A stretch of 64,000 bases of DNA from Collinsella sp. (GTDB taxonomy: Bacteria > Actinomycetota > Coriobacteriia > Coriobacteriales > Coriobacteriaceae). The translations under genes and the position numbers were made by a program. How positions within the stretch are numbered: position 1 is the first letter of the stretch; every line of letters begins with the position of its first letter. The DNA lies in the NCBI GenBank assembly GCA_018373675.1, contig JAHAGQ010000011.1:1-64000 (forward strand), given 5' to 3'. Under the pieces are notes generated by a model. That model was not told the DNA's origin, made no database searches, and saw only the letters and a program-made list of their open reading frames with translations. Below, piece after piece: positions 1 to 8,369 of the stretch.

Positions 1-58
1 GATGCCGTTCGAGATGAGGGTCAAGACGCCGGCGCCCGACGGGGAGACGGCGAGTTAG
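1..58 (+). CDS. possible 3' end of a gene that starts before the window
   Basis: Frame 2 is open from the window edge to a TAG at 56-58 and would encode an 18-residue tail with no recognisable motif. Only the absence of a stop supports it, so this could equally be chance. No function can be given. Confidence 0.2.
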   Translation, partial: MPFEMRVKTPAPDGETAS

Positions 59-736
59 CCGGCAGGTCGGCATGTCAATCCTGGTCTAACAGAGCCTTTC
101 TTATTGCCGTCTTCAGCGTGGTGGTTTGTCATAGCTTCTCCAATCGGTTGATGTTCGTGCTGTTTGTTGATGTGTTGGTTGTCGTGAGTGATGTGCTTGC
201 CGTGGGTGATGTGCTGACGTTGGGGTGCTATGCGGTTTTCAATGAGCCCGTGAGGCAGTTGCTGCAGGGGCGGGATGGAACGGCCCATGCAAGGCGGAAG
301 GCATCGTGCTCAAAATCGAGACAGCAATGCCCTGGGTGCCTCACATGTGGCAGTTACCTCATTAAGTTGTCATTGCGTTTGGGGTTGTACTTTGCCGATC
401 TTCCTTCTCTTACACGCTAAAACTCAAACTTCATATGCTCGATCAAACGATGACCACCGGAGCGGTCATCTTTAAAGTACGTTCGTTTTGCTGATTTGAC
501 AAGAACTAATTTCGAAATTTATTTCTACGGGATGAAATGGGGCCGGTGGGGCGGCCGCGTTCAGCGTCGTCAGTTTTGTATGTGGTTGCTCGGCGTATGG
601 GACGGAGCGATTGTGCCCCACGGCTACACACTGTTCATGTTTGGGACAATATGACTTTTTCCCATTGCAAACGGAGTTGCGGTGGGTGTTCTGTATGATG
701 ACTCAGGCAAGGTTGTTCAATGACAGGGAGGCATAT
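59..736. other. long stretch without a convincing gene
   Basis: I see no convincing gene here. Two overlapping opposed frames of about 80-100 codons exist, but they lack a ribosome-binding site and have a biased, low-complexity composition. Around 165-225 the motif TGATGTG recurs three times at about 20-base spacing in a GT-rich strand. A small hairpin with 7-bp arms at 449-455 and 464-470, followed by TTTAAA, may be a terminator. The region from about 480 on is A+T-richer and probably carries the promoter of the HAD gene. Confidence 0.4.
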
Positions 737-1579
737 ATGGCAATCAAAGCCATCGCGATGGATATCGACGGTACGCTCACCAACGACCAGAAAGTGATTA
801 GCCCGCGTACGCGCGAGAAGCTGCTTGCGGCGCAGGAGTTGGGCATTAAGCTCATCTTGGCTTCGGGCCGTCCCGCATGGGGGCTGCACGCCTTGGCGCA
901 GGAGCTCGACCTTCAAAACCATGACGGTCTGCTAGTTGCCTTTAATGGTGCGCATGTGGTCGACGCTCAGACCGACGAGGTGCTGTTCGATCAGGCTATG
1001 CCTGCCGACGAATTGCATCGCCTGATTGATCACCTGCGTAATTTTGACGTGATTCCTATGATTTCGCTCGGTCGTGATCTGCATGTCGAGGACTCGTACC
1101 ATTGCATGATCACGCTGTCTGACGGCTCGCAGAAGAATATCGTCAAGTATGAGCGCGATGCGTGCGATCTTAAGATCCGCGAGGTGGAGAGCCTGCATGA
1201 GGTTGCTGATGCTTATCCCGTGGACAAGCTGCTGACGGCAGGCGATCCGGCCTACCTGCAGGCGCATTACGAGGAGATGTATGCGCCCTTTACCCAGACG
1301 CTTTCGGGCATGTTTACGGCCGACTGGTACTTTGAGTACACGGCGCCTGGTATCGACAAGGCCCGCGCGCTCGAGGGTGCCCTGCCCAAGCTCGGCATCG
1401 ATGCCAGCGAGGTCGTCTCGTTTGGCGACGGCCAGAACGACAAGTCCATGATTGAGTGGGCCGGCACCGGTGTTGCCATGGGCAACGCCGTCGATGAGGT
1501 CAAGGCTGTAGCCCAGATGGTGACCGCCAATAATAACGAAGACGGCATTGCGGTGGCGCTGGATAAGCTGCTGGGTTAG
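737..1579 (+). CDS. Cof-type HAD phosphatase
   Basis: Probable cytosolic sugar-phosphate phosphatase of the Cof/YidA branch of the HAD superfamily, 280 residues. Motif I is DIDGTL near residue 9, with the nucleophile and acid aspartates. Motif IV is GDGQNDKSM near residue 235, followed by the typical VAMGNA stretch. The large C2-type cap lies between them. I start at ATG 737 because AGGGAGG lies at the right distance upstream and the frame begins one step before the first HAD strand; an in-frame start at 611 would add an unconserved tail. The physiological substrate cannot be read from sequence. The next gene is also a HAD enzyme. Confidence 0.85.
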   Translation: MAIKAIAMDIDGTLTNDQKVISPRTREKLLAAQELGIKLILASGRPAWGLHALAQELDLQNHDGLLVAFNGAHVVDAQTDEVLFDQAMPADELHRLIDHLRNFDVIPMISLGRDLHVEDSYHCMITLSDGSQKNIVKYERDACDLKIREVESLHEVADAYPVDKLLTAGDPAYLQAHYEEMYAPFTQTLSGMFTADWYFEYTAPGIDKARALEGALPKLGIDASEVVSFGDGQNDKSMIEWAGTGVAMGNAVDEVKAVAQMVTANNNEDGIAVALDKLLG

Positions 1580-1601
1580 AATCGCCGATAGTGCATGGCT
1601 C

Positions 1602-1630
1602 GGGCGTCCGCTTGCGGGCGCCCTTTTGTT
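1602..1630 (+). terminator. rho-independent terminator after the Cof phosphatase
   Basis: A 9-bp G+C-rich stem (1602-1610 with 1615-1623, one G-U pair) has a CTTG loop and is followed by TTTTGTT. It lies just in front of the next gene's ribosome-binding site, so it could also act as an attenuator. Confidence 0.7.
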
Positions 1631-1642
1631 AGGGAGGGTGCC

Positions 1643-2302
1643 GTGTCCGCATTTCCGTTCGACGCCGTTATCTTTGACATGGACGGCGTGATTGTCGATA
1701 CCGAGTATTACTACCTGGGCGAGACTGCCGCGTTTGCCAAGGAGCTTGGGCTTAACCTGACTCAAGAGGAGTTGAATGGGCAGGTCGGTACTTCGCACCA
1801 GTTCTTCCTGCATATGCTGGTCGATTGGTTTGAGCGCGCCGGTAAGGGGCATTTCACTGGCGAGGAAGCGTTGGCCCGTTGGAACGAGTGGGCGCATAAG
1901 CGTCCGCGCGACTATCAGGCTTTGATTAACCCAGGCGCCGTGGATACGATTCGAGAGCTGCCGCGCCGTGGCGTTCGCGTGGCGCTTGCCAGCTCGTCTC
2001 CCATGGATAGCATCGAGGAAGTGCTCAACGCATGCGGGCTGTCGGATGTCTTTGAGTATGTGGTGAGCGGCGAGCAGTTTAAGGAGAGCAAGCCCGAGCC
2101 CGACATCTACCTGCATGCGCTGGACCTGCTGGGGCTGCCCGCGAATCGCTGCTGCTGCGTCGAGGATTCGGTGCCTGGCATCACTGCCGGCAAGCGAGCC
2201 GGCCTGACAGTCATTGCCAAGCGCGAGGAGCGCTTTGGCTTTAGCCAGGATGCCGCGGACAAGATTATCGACCAGCTGCCGGAGCTGCTCACGCTTTCTT
2301 AG
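1643..2302 (+). CDS. HAD hydrolase, beta-phosphoglucomutase-like
   Basis: A 219-residue HAD enzyme of the beta-phosphoglucomutase/phosphatase subgroup, with a helical C1 cap after motif I. Motif I is FDMDGVIVDTE near residue 11, motif II is the ASSSP segment near residue 115, motif III is the ESKPEPDIY lysine, and motif IV is VEDSVPGI. The second aspartate of motif I favours phosphatase or phosphomutase chemistry on a sugar phosphate. The start is GTG 1643, preceded by AGGGAGG; an in-frame ATG at 1595 has no binding site and would overlap the terminator. The exact substrate is unknown. Confidence 0.8.
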   Translation: MSAFPFDAVIFDMDGVIVDTEYYYLGETAAFAKELGLNLTQEELNGQVGTSHQFFLHMLVDWFERAGKGHFTGEEALARWNEWAHKRPRDYQALINPGAVDTIRELPRRGVRVALASSSPMDSIEEVLNACGLSDVFEYVVSGEQFKESKPEPDIYLHALDLLGLPANRCCCVEDSVPGITAGKRAGLTVIAKREERFGFSQDAADKIIDQLPELLTLS

Positions 2303-2386
2303 GAGCGCGGTAGTTGCGCGTTTTTCGGGTCTGATGAGTAAATAGCCAACATTTTGGTGCGACACCTAGCATACTTTAAGCTAATG

Positions 2387-2426
2387 CGGGCTTAAGGGCT
2401 TGTTGAATGCCCTTAAGCCCGTTTTA
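2387..2426 (+). terminator. strong rho-independent terminator
   Basis: A perfect 13-bp stem (2387-2399 with 2409-2421) with a 9-base loop is followed by TTTTA. It separates the HAD gene from the GntR gene, which starts only 27 bases later. Confidence 0.85.
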
Positions 2427-2452
2427 GAATTAATTGTGCTGGGAGAGGGTAT

Positions 2453-3196
2453 ATGCCACCGACTGAAGGGCTAACTGACGGTAAAGCAGCGATACCGCTG
2501 TACCAACAGGTCATTGATATCATTAAAAACGAAATCAACTCCGGCGCCTACAAGGCAGGCGCGCGGATACCCAACGAATTCGAATTGGCTGAGAGCTATA
2601 AAGTTGGCCGCGTTACCGTGCGACGCGCTATTGAGGAGCTCGTCCAGCAGGGCTATCTAACGAAGCGACAGGGGAAAGGCACGTTTGTCAATGCCCCCAA
2701 GCTCAAGCGCAAGATTCGCCAGAAGGATGACGTTCAGAGTTTTTCGGACGCATGCCGCGTTAACGGAATGGAACCGGGGGCGTGTGTCATTTCGAGAAAG
2801 ATACTGCCGGCGGATTCCACCGAAGCACAGTTCTTTGGTGTTCCCGTTGGAACTGACTTGATTTGCGTTGAGCGCGTGCGCACTGCCGATGGAGTCCCCG
2901 TCATGCTCGAGAACAACATATACGTTTACGAGGACAACGCCTATCTATCAACGGCACCTCTATCTAACCAATCCATTTTTGAGTTCGTGCGTAACCGGAC
3001 GGGCCGTACGCCCGCGTTTACCGACCCGTGCACACTCGAGATCGCGTGTGCGTCGCCCGAGGTCGCTCGGCTGTTGGCAGTTCCCGTTGGCGAACCCTTG
3101 TTTTATATGGAAGCCTTCTTTTTCGATGAGCAGCGGCGGCCGTTTATTATCGGTCGTCAGCGAATCGTTGGGTCTCGCTACGTTTTTGACATCTAG
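2453..3196 (+). CDS. GntR/HutC-family regulator of the fructoselysine-type operon
   Basis: Transcription regulator of 247 residues with an N-terminal GntR winged helix (about residues 10-80; PLYQQVIDIIKNEI and GRVTVRRAIEELVQQGYL are diagnostic) and a C-terminal UTRA effector domain (about 95-245). UTRA domains usually bind sugar phosphates or related small molecules. The start at 2453 has GGGAGAGGG at proper spacing. It heads the operon of carrier and Frl-like enzymes at 3415-9233, as FrlR does in enteric frl clusters, so a role as sensor of a phosphorylated Amadori compound is likely but inferred. A perfect palindrome at 3350-3372 is a good candidate operator. Confidence 0.85.
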   Translation: MPPTEGLTDGKAAIPLYQQVIDIIKNEINSGAYKAGARIPNEFELAESYKVGRVTVRRAIEELVQQGYLTKRQGKGTFVNAPKLKRKIRQKDDVQSFSDACRVNGMEPGACVISRKILPADSTEAQFFGVPVGTDLICVERVRTADGVPVMLENNIYVYEDNAYLSTAPLSNQSIFEFVRNRTGRTPAFTDPCTLEIACASPEVARLLAVPVGEPLFYMEAFFFDEQRRPFIIGRQRIVGSRYVFDI

Positions 3197-3208
3197 GACA
3201 TTGCGAAT

Positions 3209-3244
3209 GGAAGCGCCCGGTGGATCATCTCACCGGGCGTTTCC
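3209..3244 (+). terminator. hairpin between regulator and carrier genes
   Basis: A 14-bp stem (3209-3222 with 3231-3244, one G-U pair) lies directly after the regulator gene. No T-run follows, so it may be a weak terminator or an mRNA-stabilising or processing hairpin that separates regulator from operon expression. Confidence 0.5.
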
Positions 3245-3349
3245 ATACCGTTCACGGCGCAAACGCGACCGTTCAACCGCGTTGCGGCAATCAGTTTGAA
3301 ATTATCTTGATGAAGGAAAAAGCTGCTGGTAATCTATGGGACGTCATAG

Positions 3350-3372
3350 AACGTTTGCATTGTGCAAACGTT
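3350..3372. promoter_or_regulatory. candidate operator of the GntR regulator
   Basis: Perfect inverted repeat AACGTTTGCA / TGCAAACGTT with a 3-base spacer, 43 bases before the carrier start codon. A modest promoter (TTGATG at 3307-3312, 17-bp spacer, TAATCT at 3330-3335) lies just upstream, which would place the palindrome at or just past the transcription start. Position and symmetry suit a repressor site of the adjacent regulator; binding is inferred. Confidence 0.5.
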
Positions 3373-3414
3373 GAAGCGAGATGCGATGCAGTCTCGAGTT
3401 CTTTGGAGGTATCT

Positions 3415-4878
3415 ATGTCAGATACGAAGGCGAAGAAGACAAACAGACGTTTTAAGTTCAAATTACCGCATGTCTATACGATCATGTTCTTGCTGATCGT
3501 TGTCTTTGCGGTCCTGACTTGGATCGTTCCCTCTGGTCAGTATCAGCGCAAGACGATTTCGACAGCGGCGGGCGAGCGTGAAGTCGCCGTTGCTGGAACC
3601 TATGAACAGGTCGATAAGAACTACACCGATTCCGAGACCGGCGAGACCATCAATCTGGGTCAGGATATCTTCGCGGTTCTGCAAGCGCCCACCAAGGGTA
3701 TCCAAGAGGCTGCCGACGTCGTTGCGTTCGTCTTATTGATTGGCGGATCGTTCGCGATCATCACCAAGACCAACGCTTTGAATGCCGGCATGAGCCGTGT
3801 GATTAAAAAGCTCAAGAACAAGGACATCCTCATCATTCCCATCACGATGACGTTGCTGTCCATTTGTGGCACTACGTTTGGTATGTCTGAGGAAGCCCTG
3901 CCGTTCTATGCCATCTTCATTCCCATCATGATGGGTATCGGTTATGACTCGATGACGGCATTCATCATCTGCTTCCTTGGTCCTAACCTGGGATATTGTG
4001 CTTCGACCATCGACCCGTTTAATGTTTTGATCGCCCAAGGCATCATTGGCATCGAGGGTAATCCGCAACTGTGGCTGCGTGCCGTTTCTTGGGTCATCTT
4101 CACTGCCGTCGGTATCGCATGGGCCATGCGCTACGCCATGCGCGTCAAGAAAAACCCCGAGTCGTCCATTGTGTACGAGGACGATAAGCTCAAGCGTATT
4201 GAATTTTCCGTGACCGATGCCTCCATCGAGGAAGAGTTCACTATCCGTCAGAAGCTCGTGCTTATCGATTTTGCTTGCGGTATGGGCATTATCGTCTGGG
4301 GTCTTGTTACCCAGGGCTGGTACATGAATCAGATTTCCGCCGTGTTCCTTGGCATGGGCTTGCTTGCCGGTATCCTGGGCGGCCTTGACCAGCAGACGAT
4401 CGCAGAGGAGTTCGTTAAGGGTCTCGCCGACTTTGCGTACGCTGCCGTCGTTATCGGTATCGCTCGCGGTATTCTGGTCATCGCCGAGGGCGGCATGATC
4501 ATCGACACCATCCTCCAGGCGCTCGCTACCGCGCTCGCCGGTGCACCCGCCGCCGTCTACACCACGTTTATGTATGTCGTCCTTGGTCTGCTCTCTTTGC
4601 TGGTTCCCTCGAGTTCTGGCCTGGCGGCGCTCACCATGCCCGTTATGGGCCCCCTGACCGAGCTCATGGACCTCAATCCCGAGGCGGCCGTCACTGCGCT
4701 CCAGTTTGCCAACCAGACCATCAACACCATCAGCCCCGTGGCGGGCATGACGGTCGCCGGCCTTGCCGTGGCTAAGATTTCGTTTGGCCAATGGTGGAAG
4801 ACCATTTGGAAGTTCTTCATCTTCATGGTCGTGTTTGGCTTGGTCATTACTGCCATTTCCGGCATGCTTCCGGCGTAG
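3415..4878 (+). CDS. YfcC-family carrier, probable Amadori-compound importer
   Basis: Integral membrane carrier of 487 residues of the YfcC/C4-dicarboxylate anaerobic carrier-like superfamily, with about 12 hydrophobic segments. The N terminus is a short basic cytosolic stretch (KAKKTNRRFKFKLPH) followed by the first membrane helix ending in WIVPSGQY, typical of the family. PSSSGLAALTMPVMGPL near residue 400 is the conserved re-entrant-type motif. Start chosen at ATG 3415, which has TTGGAGG upstream; a longer frame from 3220 would translate the intergenic hairpin. Enteric frl operons use an amino-acid/polyamine-type FrlA, so this carrier would be a non-homologous replacement. Substrate is inferred from context only. 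Confidence 0.75.
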   Translation: MSDTKAKKTNRRFKFKLPHVYTIMFLLIVVFAVLTWIVPSGQYQRKTISTAAGEREVAVAGTYEQVDKNYTDSETGETINLGQDIFAVLQAPTKGIQEAADVVAFVLLIGGSFAIITKTNALNAGMSRVIKKLKNKDILIIPITMTLLSICGTTFGMSEEALPFYAIFIPIMMGIGYDSMTAFIICFLGPNLGYCASTIDPFNVLIAQGIIGIEGNPQLWLRAVSWVIFTAVGIAWAMRYAMRVKKNPESSIVYEDDKLKRIEFSVTDASIEEEFTIRQKLVLIDFACGMGIIVWGLVTQGWYMNQISAVFLGMGLLAGILGGLDQQTIAEEFVKGLADFAYAAVVIGIARGILVIAEGGMIIDTILQALATALAGAPAAVYTTFMYVVLGLLSLLVPSSSGLAALTMPVMGPLTELMDLNPEAAVTALQFANQTINTISPVAGMTVAGLAVAKISFGQWWKTIWKFFIFMVVFGLVITAISGMLPA

Positions 4879-4887
4879 GTGGTTGTG

Positions 4888-6471
4888 ATGTCCGATCGTT
4901 TGACGGTCCTGACGTCTAAGAGCGTCTTTACCGGTACGGGGGACCTGCCGTTTGAAGGTTTCGTAGCGGTCCGTGGCAATCGAATTGAGGCTGTTGGCAC
5001 CAAGTGTGAGGTAGCTTCGTATTTGACCCAGGCGGACGAGGTAGTTGACCTGGGCGACCGCACTGTCATGCCTGGCCTGATCGATGTGCATACCTTCTAT
5101 ACAGGTTGGGCGCTGCGGACGTTGGGGTCTGATCTGTCCGGCATCGCTGATGCCAAAGAGGCCGTGTCGCTCTTGCGTGCATGGAAAGAAGGTCATCCGG
5201 ATTGCGCGGCGGCTTTTGGCCACAACCTACCCGAAACGTTGGCATCGGATGCCGAGAACGCAAATACAGCAGCTGTGTTTGACGAGTGTTTTGGCGATAT
5301 CCCTGTCGTCTGCTTTACGCCGGGCGCGGAGACCTGCGTTCTCAATGCTGCCGCCAGTGCGCGATATGGCTTTACACCCCAAGCGTGCTATGCCGAGAAG
5401 ATCTGGCGCATGATGAGCGATTTCCTTGCGCTGCCCGAGGTGCGTGCCGGGTATTCGGACTACATGAGCATGCTTAACGAGCGCGGCGTTACCGCCATCA
5501 AGGAAATGGCGTTTGATGACTACTACGGCTTTGCCGACGAAATGGCTCGCCGTGAGGAATCTGGTGAGCTGACGGTTCGCGTCTCTATGATGTCGCAGCC
5601 GGTGGGCGCCGGTGCAAATCTGGCATATGCCCGCGAGGCGCGAGAGCGCTTCCGGGGACCGTTCGTTCGTTTTTCTGGCTTCAACCGTATGACCGATCGC
5701 GGCGTATGGGCGGGGCTTGCCGAGATGATTGACCCCTATGAGGGCACGGCCGATGCGGGCGCTGCCGGCAAGACGGTCGTCGAGGAGCCAGAGTGGGATC
5801 TGATTGAGAACGAGCTGCGTGCAATTGATGCTGAGGGCTTCCGATACTCCTTGCATTGCCAGGGCGATGGCGCCGTTCGCCGCACCGTGGCGCTCTATGC
5901 CTCGCTGCCTCGAGACGAGCATGGACGGATGCTTCGCCGCCATGCGATTACCGATCTCGAGAACTCTGACCCGACCGATCTTGTCGAGTTTGGCAAGTTA
6001 GGTGGAATTTGCGAGGTCTATCCGCAGATTCTGACGCTGGACCGGCGCGAGGATTGCCTGTCGATGATGCGTCGACAAATTGGCGAGACGCGACTTTTGC
6101 ACAGCTGGAATCGCCGCGGCATGGAAGATTCCGGATGCACAGTGTGCTGTGGAACGGATTTGCCACTGCTGATTCCGAGCCTGGGCGAGTCAATCTACAG
6201 CGCGTGCGGCGGATTCTTCGCCGACGGACTGCCCGTGAATGAGGTCAACACGCTGACGCTTGTCGAGCTCTTGCGCGCTTGGACTGCCGGGGGCGCGTAC
6301 GATCTGATTCGCGAAGACGAGCTGGGTACGCTTGAGGTTGGCAAGCTTGCCGATATCTGCGTGCTCGATCGGGATGTGTTCGACCTCGATTATCGCGACG
6401 CACGCGATCTTGCGGTTGATATGACGATGTCGGACGGACAAATCGTGTTCGATCGAAATAAGGAGGCATAA
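4888..6471 (+). CDS. YtcJ-like amidohydrolase with an altered metal site
   Basis: Member of the amidohydrolase 3 (YtcJ-like) family, 527 residues, with N- and C-terminal beta-sandwich parts around a TIM barrel. After VMPGLID the usual H-x-H metal motif reads VHTFY: the second histidine is phenylalanine. Other family landmarks remain: HCQGDGAVRR near residue 325, RRHAITDLENSDP, and GTDLPLLIPS near 425. The start is ATG 4888 (GTG 4879 directly after the carrier stop is an alternative). It ends 1 base before the frlC-like gene, so they are cotranscribed. It may deacylate or hydrolyse a fructoselysine derivative, or have lost hydrolase activity. The role is inferred. Confidence 0.65.
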   Translation: MSDRLTVLTSKSVFTGTGDLPFEGFVAVRGNRIEAVGTKCEVASYLTQADEVVDLGDRTVMPGLIDVHTFYTGWALRTLGSDLSGIADAKEAVSLLRAWKEGHPDCAAAFGHNLPETLASDAENANTAAVFDECFGDIPVVCFTPGAETCVLNAAASARYGFTPQACYAEKIWRMMSDFLALPEVRAGYSDYMSMLNERGVTAIKEMAFDDYYGFADEMARREESGELTVRVSMMSQPVGAGANLAYAREARERFRGPFVRFSGFNRMTDRGVWAGLAEMIDPYEGTADAGAAGKTVVEEPEWDLIENELRAIDAEGFRYSLHCQGDGAVRRTVALYASLPRDEHGRMLRRHAITDLENSDPTDLVEFGKLGGICEVYPQILTLDRREDCLSMMRRQIGETRLLHSWNRRGMEDSGCTVCCGTDLPLLIPSLGESIYSACGGFFADGLPVNEVNTLTLVELLRAWTAGGAYDLIREDELGTLEVGKLADICVLDRDVFDLDYRDARDLAVDMTMSDGQIVFDRNKEA

Positions 6472-6472
6472 G

Positions 6473-7324
6473 ATGTCTGAATCCAAACCGACGCTGCGTC
6501 GCGAGCAGATTGCGGGCATGAATATCCACTACATCATGTGGTCGCTCGATTACTTCCTTGATGTGCAGCAGCGCTTGGGCTTTGAGTCCATTGAGCTGTG
6601 GTGTGCAGAGCCGCATGTGACGCTCGACCATACGGGCTACTTTGAGGCTGAGGTCCTGGCGAAAAAGGCTGCAGACCGTGGGCTTAGGTATCGTACTCTG
6701 TGCCCCGAGAATGTTGTCTATCCTTGGCAGTACTGCGCACGCAAGCCGCTGCATGAACAGCGCAGCCTGGCGTACTTTAAACACGGCATTGAACTTGCCG
6801 AGGTACTTGGGTGCGACCGTATGTCCATCAACTCGGGCTGGGGCGACTGGGACGAGGACCGCGAGGAAGCCTGGAAGCGCAGCCGCGAGCACTTGTCCAT
6901 TCTGGCGGAGTATGCCGGCGAGCACGGTCTGGTGCTTACGATGGAAAGCCTGCGTCCCGAGGAGAGCAACCTTGTGACGACGGTTTCCGATGCGAAGCGC
7001 ATGATTGACGAGGTCGCGAGCCCGTACTTACAGCCCATGGTTGATACAACCGCGATGGGCGTTGCAGGCGAGACGCTCGAGGACTGGTTTGCCGCCTTTG
7101 GTGATGGGGCAATTCACGAGATGCACTTTATCGACGGCGACCCGTATGGCCATCTGGTGTGGGGCGATGGCAAGCACGATATGGACGCCTTCGTCGCCAC
7201 ACTCAACGCCCATGGTTTCGACGGCATGCTGGGCCAGGAAATCACGGATGGTCGTTACTACGATGACCCGGCAGCGGCAGATGCCAAGAACATGGCCGCA
7301 TTCGAGAAATATCTGATTGACTAA
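6473..7324 (+). CDS. frlC: FrlC-like sugar isomerase/epimerase (TIM barrel)
   Basis: A 283-residue protein of the xylose-isomerase-like TIM-barrel family, resembling fructoselysine 3-epimerase. Metal ligands of the family are visible: TMESLRPEESN (Glu) near residue 157, MVDTTAMG (Asp) near 187, HEMHFIDGDPYGH near 215, and GQEITDGRYY (Glu) near 255. It follows the amidohydrolase by one base (start AAGATG, GGAGG at good spacing) and precedes the deglycase, matching frl gene sets. Known FrlC interconverts psicoselysine and fructoselysine; the same reaction here is inferred from similarity and neighbours. Confidence 0.7.
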   Translation: MSESKPTLRREQIAGMNIHYIMWSLDYFLDVQQRLGFESIELWCAEPHVTLDHTGYFEAEVLAKKAADRGLRYRTLCPENVVYPWQYCARKPLHEQRSLAYFKHGIELAEVLGCDRMSINSGWGDWDEDREEAWKRSREHLSILAEYAGEHGLVLTMESLRPEESNLVTTVSDAKRMIDEVASPYLQPMVDTTAMGVAGETLEDWFAAFGDGAIHEMHFIDGDPYGHLVWGDGKHDMDAFVATLNAHGFDGMLGQEITDGRYYDDPAAADAKNMAAFEKYLID

Positions 7325-7386
7325 AACAACCATCGGCCACGCAACCAACGTCATTGATTGCGGGCCAAACAAGAAAGGAACTGGAT

Positions 7387-8355
7387 ATGAACGCACACGA
7401 TCTGATCAAAGAGGCAATTGCCGAGAAGGGCAAGTTCGACAGCGTCTACTGGATTGCTTGCGGTGGCTCCATGATCGATTTGATCCCGGCTCATGAGCTT
7501 CTGCAGCGCGAGGCAACCACCTTCACTTCGTATATCTATACCGCGCGTGAATTTGACATTATGCGTCCGCGTCGTCTGGGCGAGAAATCTCTGGTCATCG
7601 CTTGTAGCCACAGTGGCAACACCCCGGAGGTCGTCGAGGGCTGCGAGATTGCCCTTGCCGCCGGCGCTACGGTGATCGCCCAGACCGACAACGCTGGATC
7701 CAAGATCGACTCCGGCAAGTGGACCACGTGGGTCTACCCGTGGGGCGAGGGTGTGCCGCAGGCCGAGGTCCCCGCTGGTATTTCGCTGTCGCTTGCGGCA
7801 GAGCTGCTCGATCAGCAGGAGGGCTACGCCGATCTTGCCGATATGTATGCCGGTATCGCCGAGATGGATAAGATTCTTCCCCCGGCACGCGAGAAGGTAA
7901 ATGCCGAGCTGGGCGATCGTTTTGCCAAGCTTTGCCAGGAGCACGAGTTCTTCTACATTCTGGGCAGCGGTCCCAACTTTAGCCAGACCTACGGTTTCGC
8001 TATCTGCTCTCTTATGGAGATGCAGTGGCAGCACTGCAGCTACATCCACTCTGCCGAGTACTTCCACGGCCCCTTCGAGGCTACTCAGGATGGCGTTTTT
8101 TACTTCCTGCAGATGGGCTCCAGCGAGTGCCGTGCTATGGACGAGCGCGCCCTGGCGTTCCTTAAGACGCATACCGATACGCTGATGGTGCTCGATGCCA
8201 AGGAGTACGGTATGGAAGCCGTGCCGGCGAGCGTCCGTGCCTATCTGGACCCGGTGCTGTTCTACGCCATGAACTGCGAGCTGCGTGCTGCACGCGGCAA
8301 GGTGTTTGATCACGATCCCGATTTCCGTCGCTATATGGGTGTTGTCGAGTACTAG
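7387..8355 (+). CDS. frlB: FrlB-like fructoselysine-6-phosphate deglycase (SIS domain)
   Basis: A 322-residue protein with two SIS sugar-isomerase domains, the architecture of FrlB. The first SIS core has ACGGSMID near residue 18 and CSHSGNTPEVVEG near residue 75. The second has GSGPNFSQTYG and the SAEYFHGPFE loop near residue 220, comparable to the ESGEFRHGPLE segment of enteric FrlB. The C terminus DFRRYMGVVEY closely matches the ending of E. coli FrlB as I recall it. Known FrlB splits fructoselysine 6-phosphate into glucose 6-phosphate and lysine. A glucoselysine-6-phosphate deglycase (GfrF type) is the main alternative. Start ATG 7387 has AAAGGAACT upstream. Confidence 0.75.
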   Translation: MNAHDLIKEAIAEKGKFDSVYWIACGGSMIDLIPAHELLQREATTFTSYIYTAREFDIMRPRRLGEKSLVIACSHSGNTPEVVEGCEIALAAGATVIAQTDNAGSKIDSGKWTTWVYPWGEGVPQAEVPAGISLSLAAELLDQQEGYADLADMYAGIAEMDKILPPAREKVNAELGDRFAKLCQEHEFFYILGSGPNFSQTYGFAICSLMEMQWQHCSYIHSAEYFHGPFEATQDGVFYFLQMGSSECRAMDERALAFLKTHTDTLMVLDAKEYGMEAVPASVRAYLDPVLFYAMNCELRAARGKVFDHDPDFRRYMGVVEY

Positions 8356-8369
8356 AAGGGGCAAAGGCC

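Noticed and set aside
118..420. 100-codon plus-strand frame in the first intergenic region
   Set aside because: No ribosome-binding site; the GT-rich repeats give a biased Val/Leu run rather than a true protein, and the opposite strand is equally open.
3733..5223. 496-codon minus-strand frame opposite the carrier and amidohydrolase
   Set aside because: Antisense shadow; the protein is Asp/His/Gly-rich with no recognisable domain.
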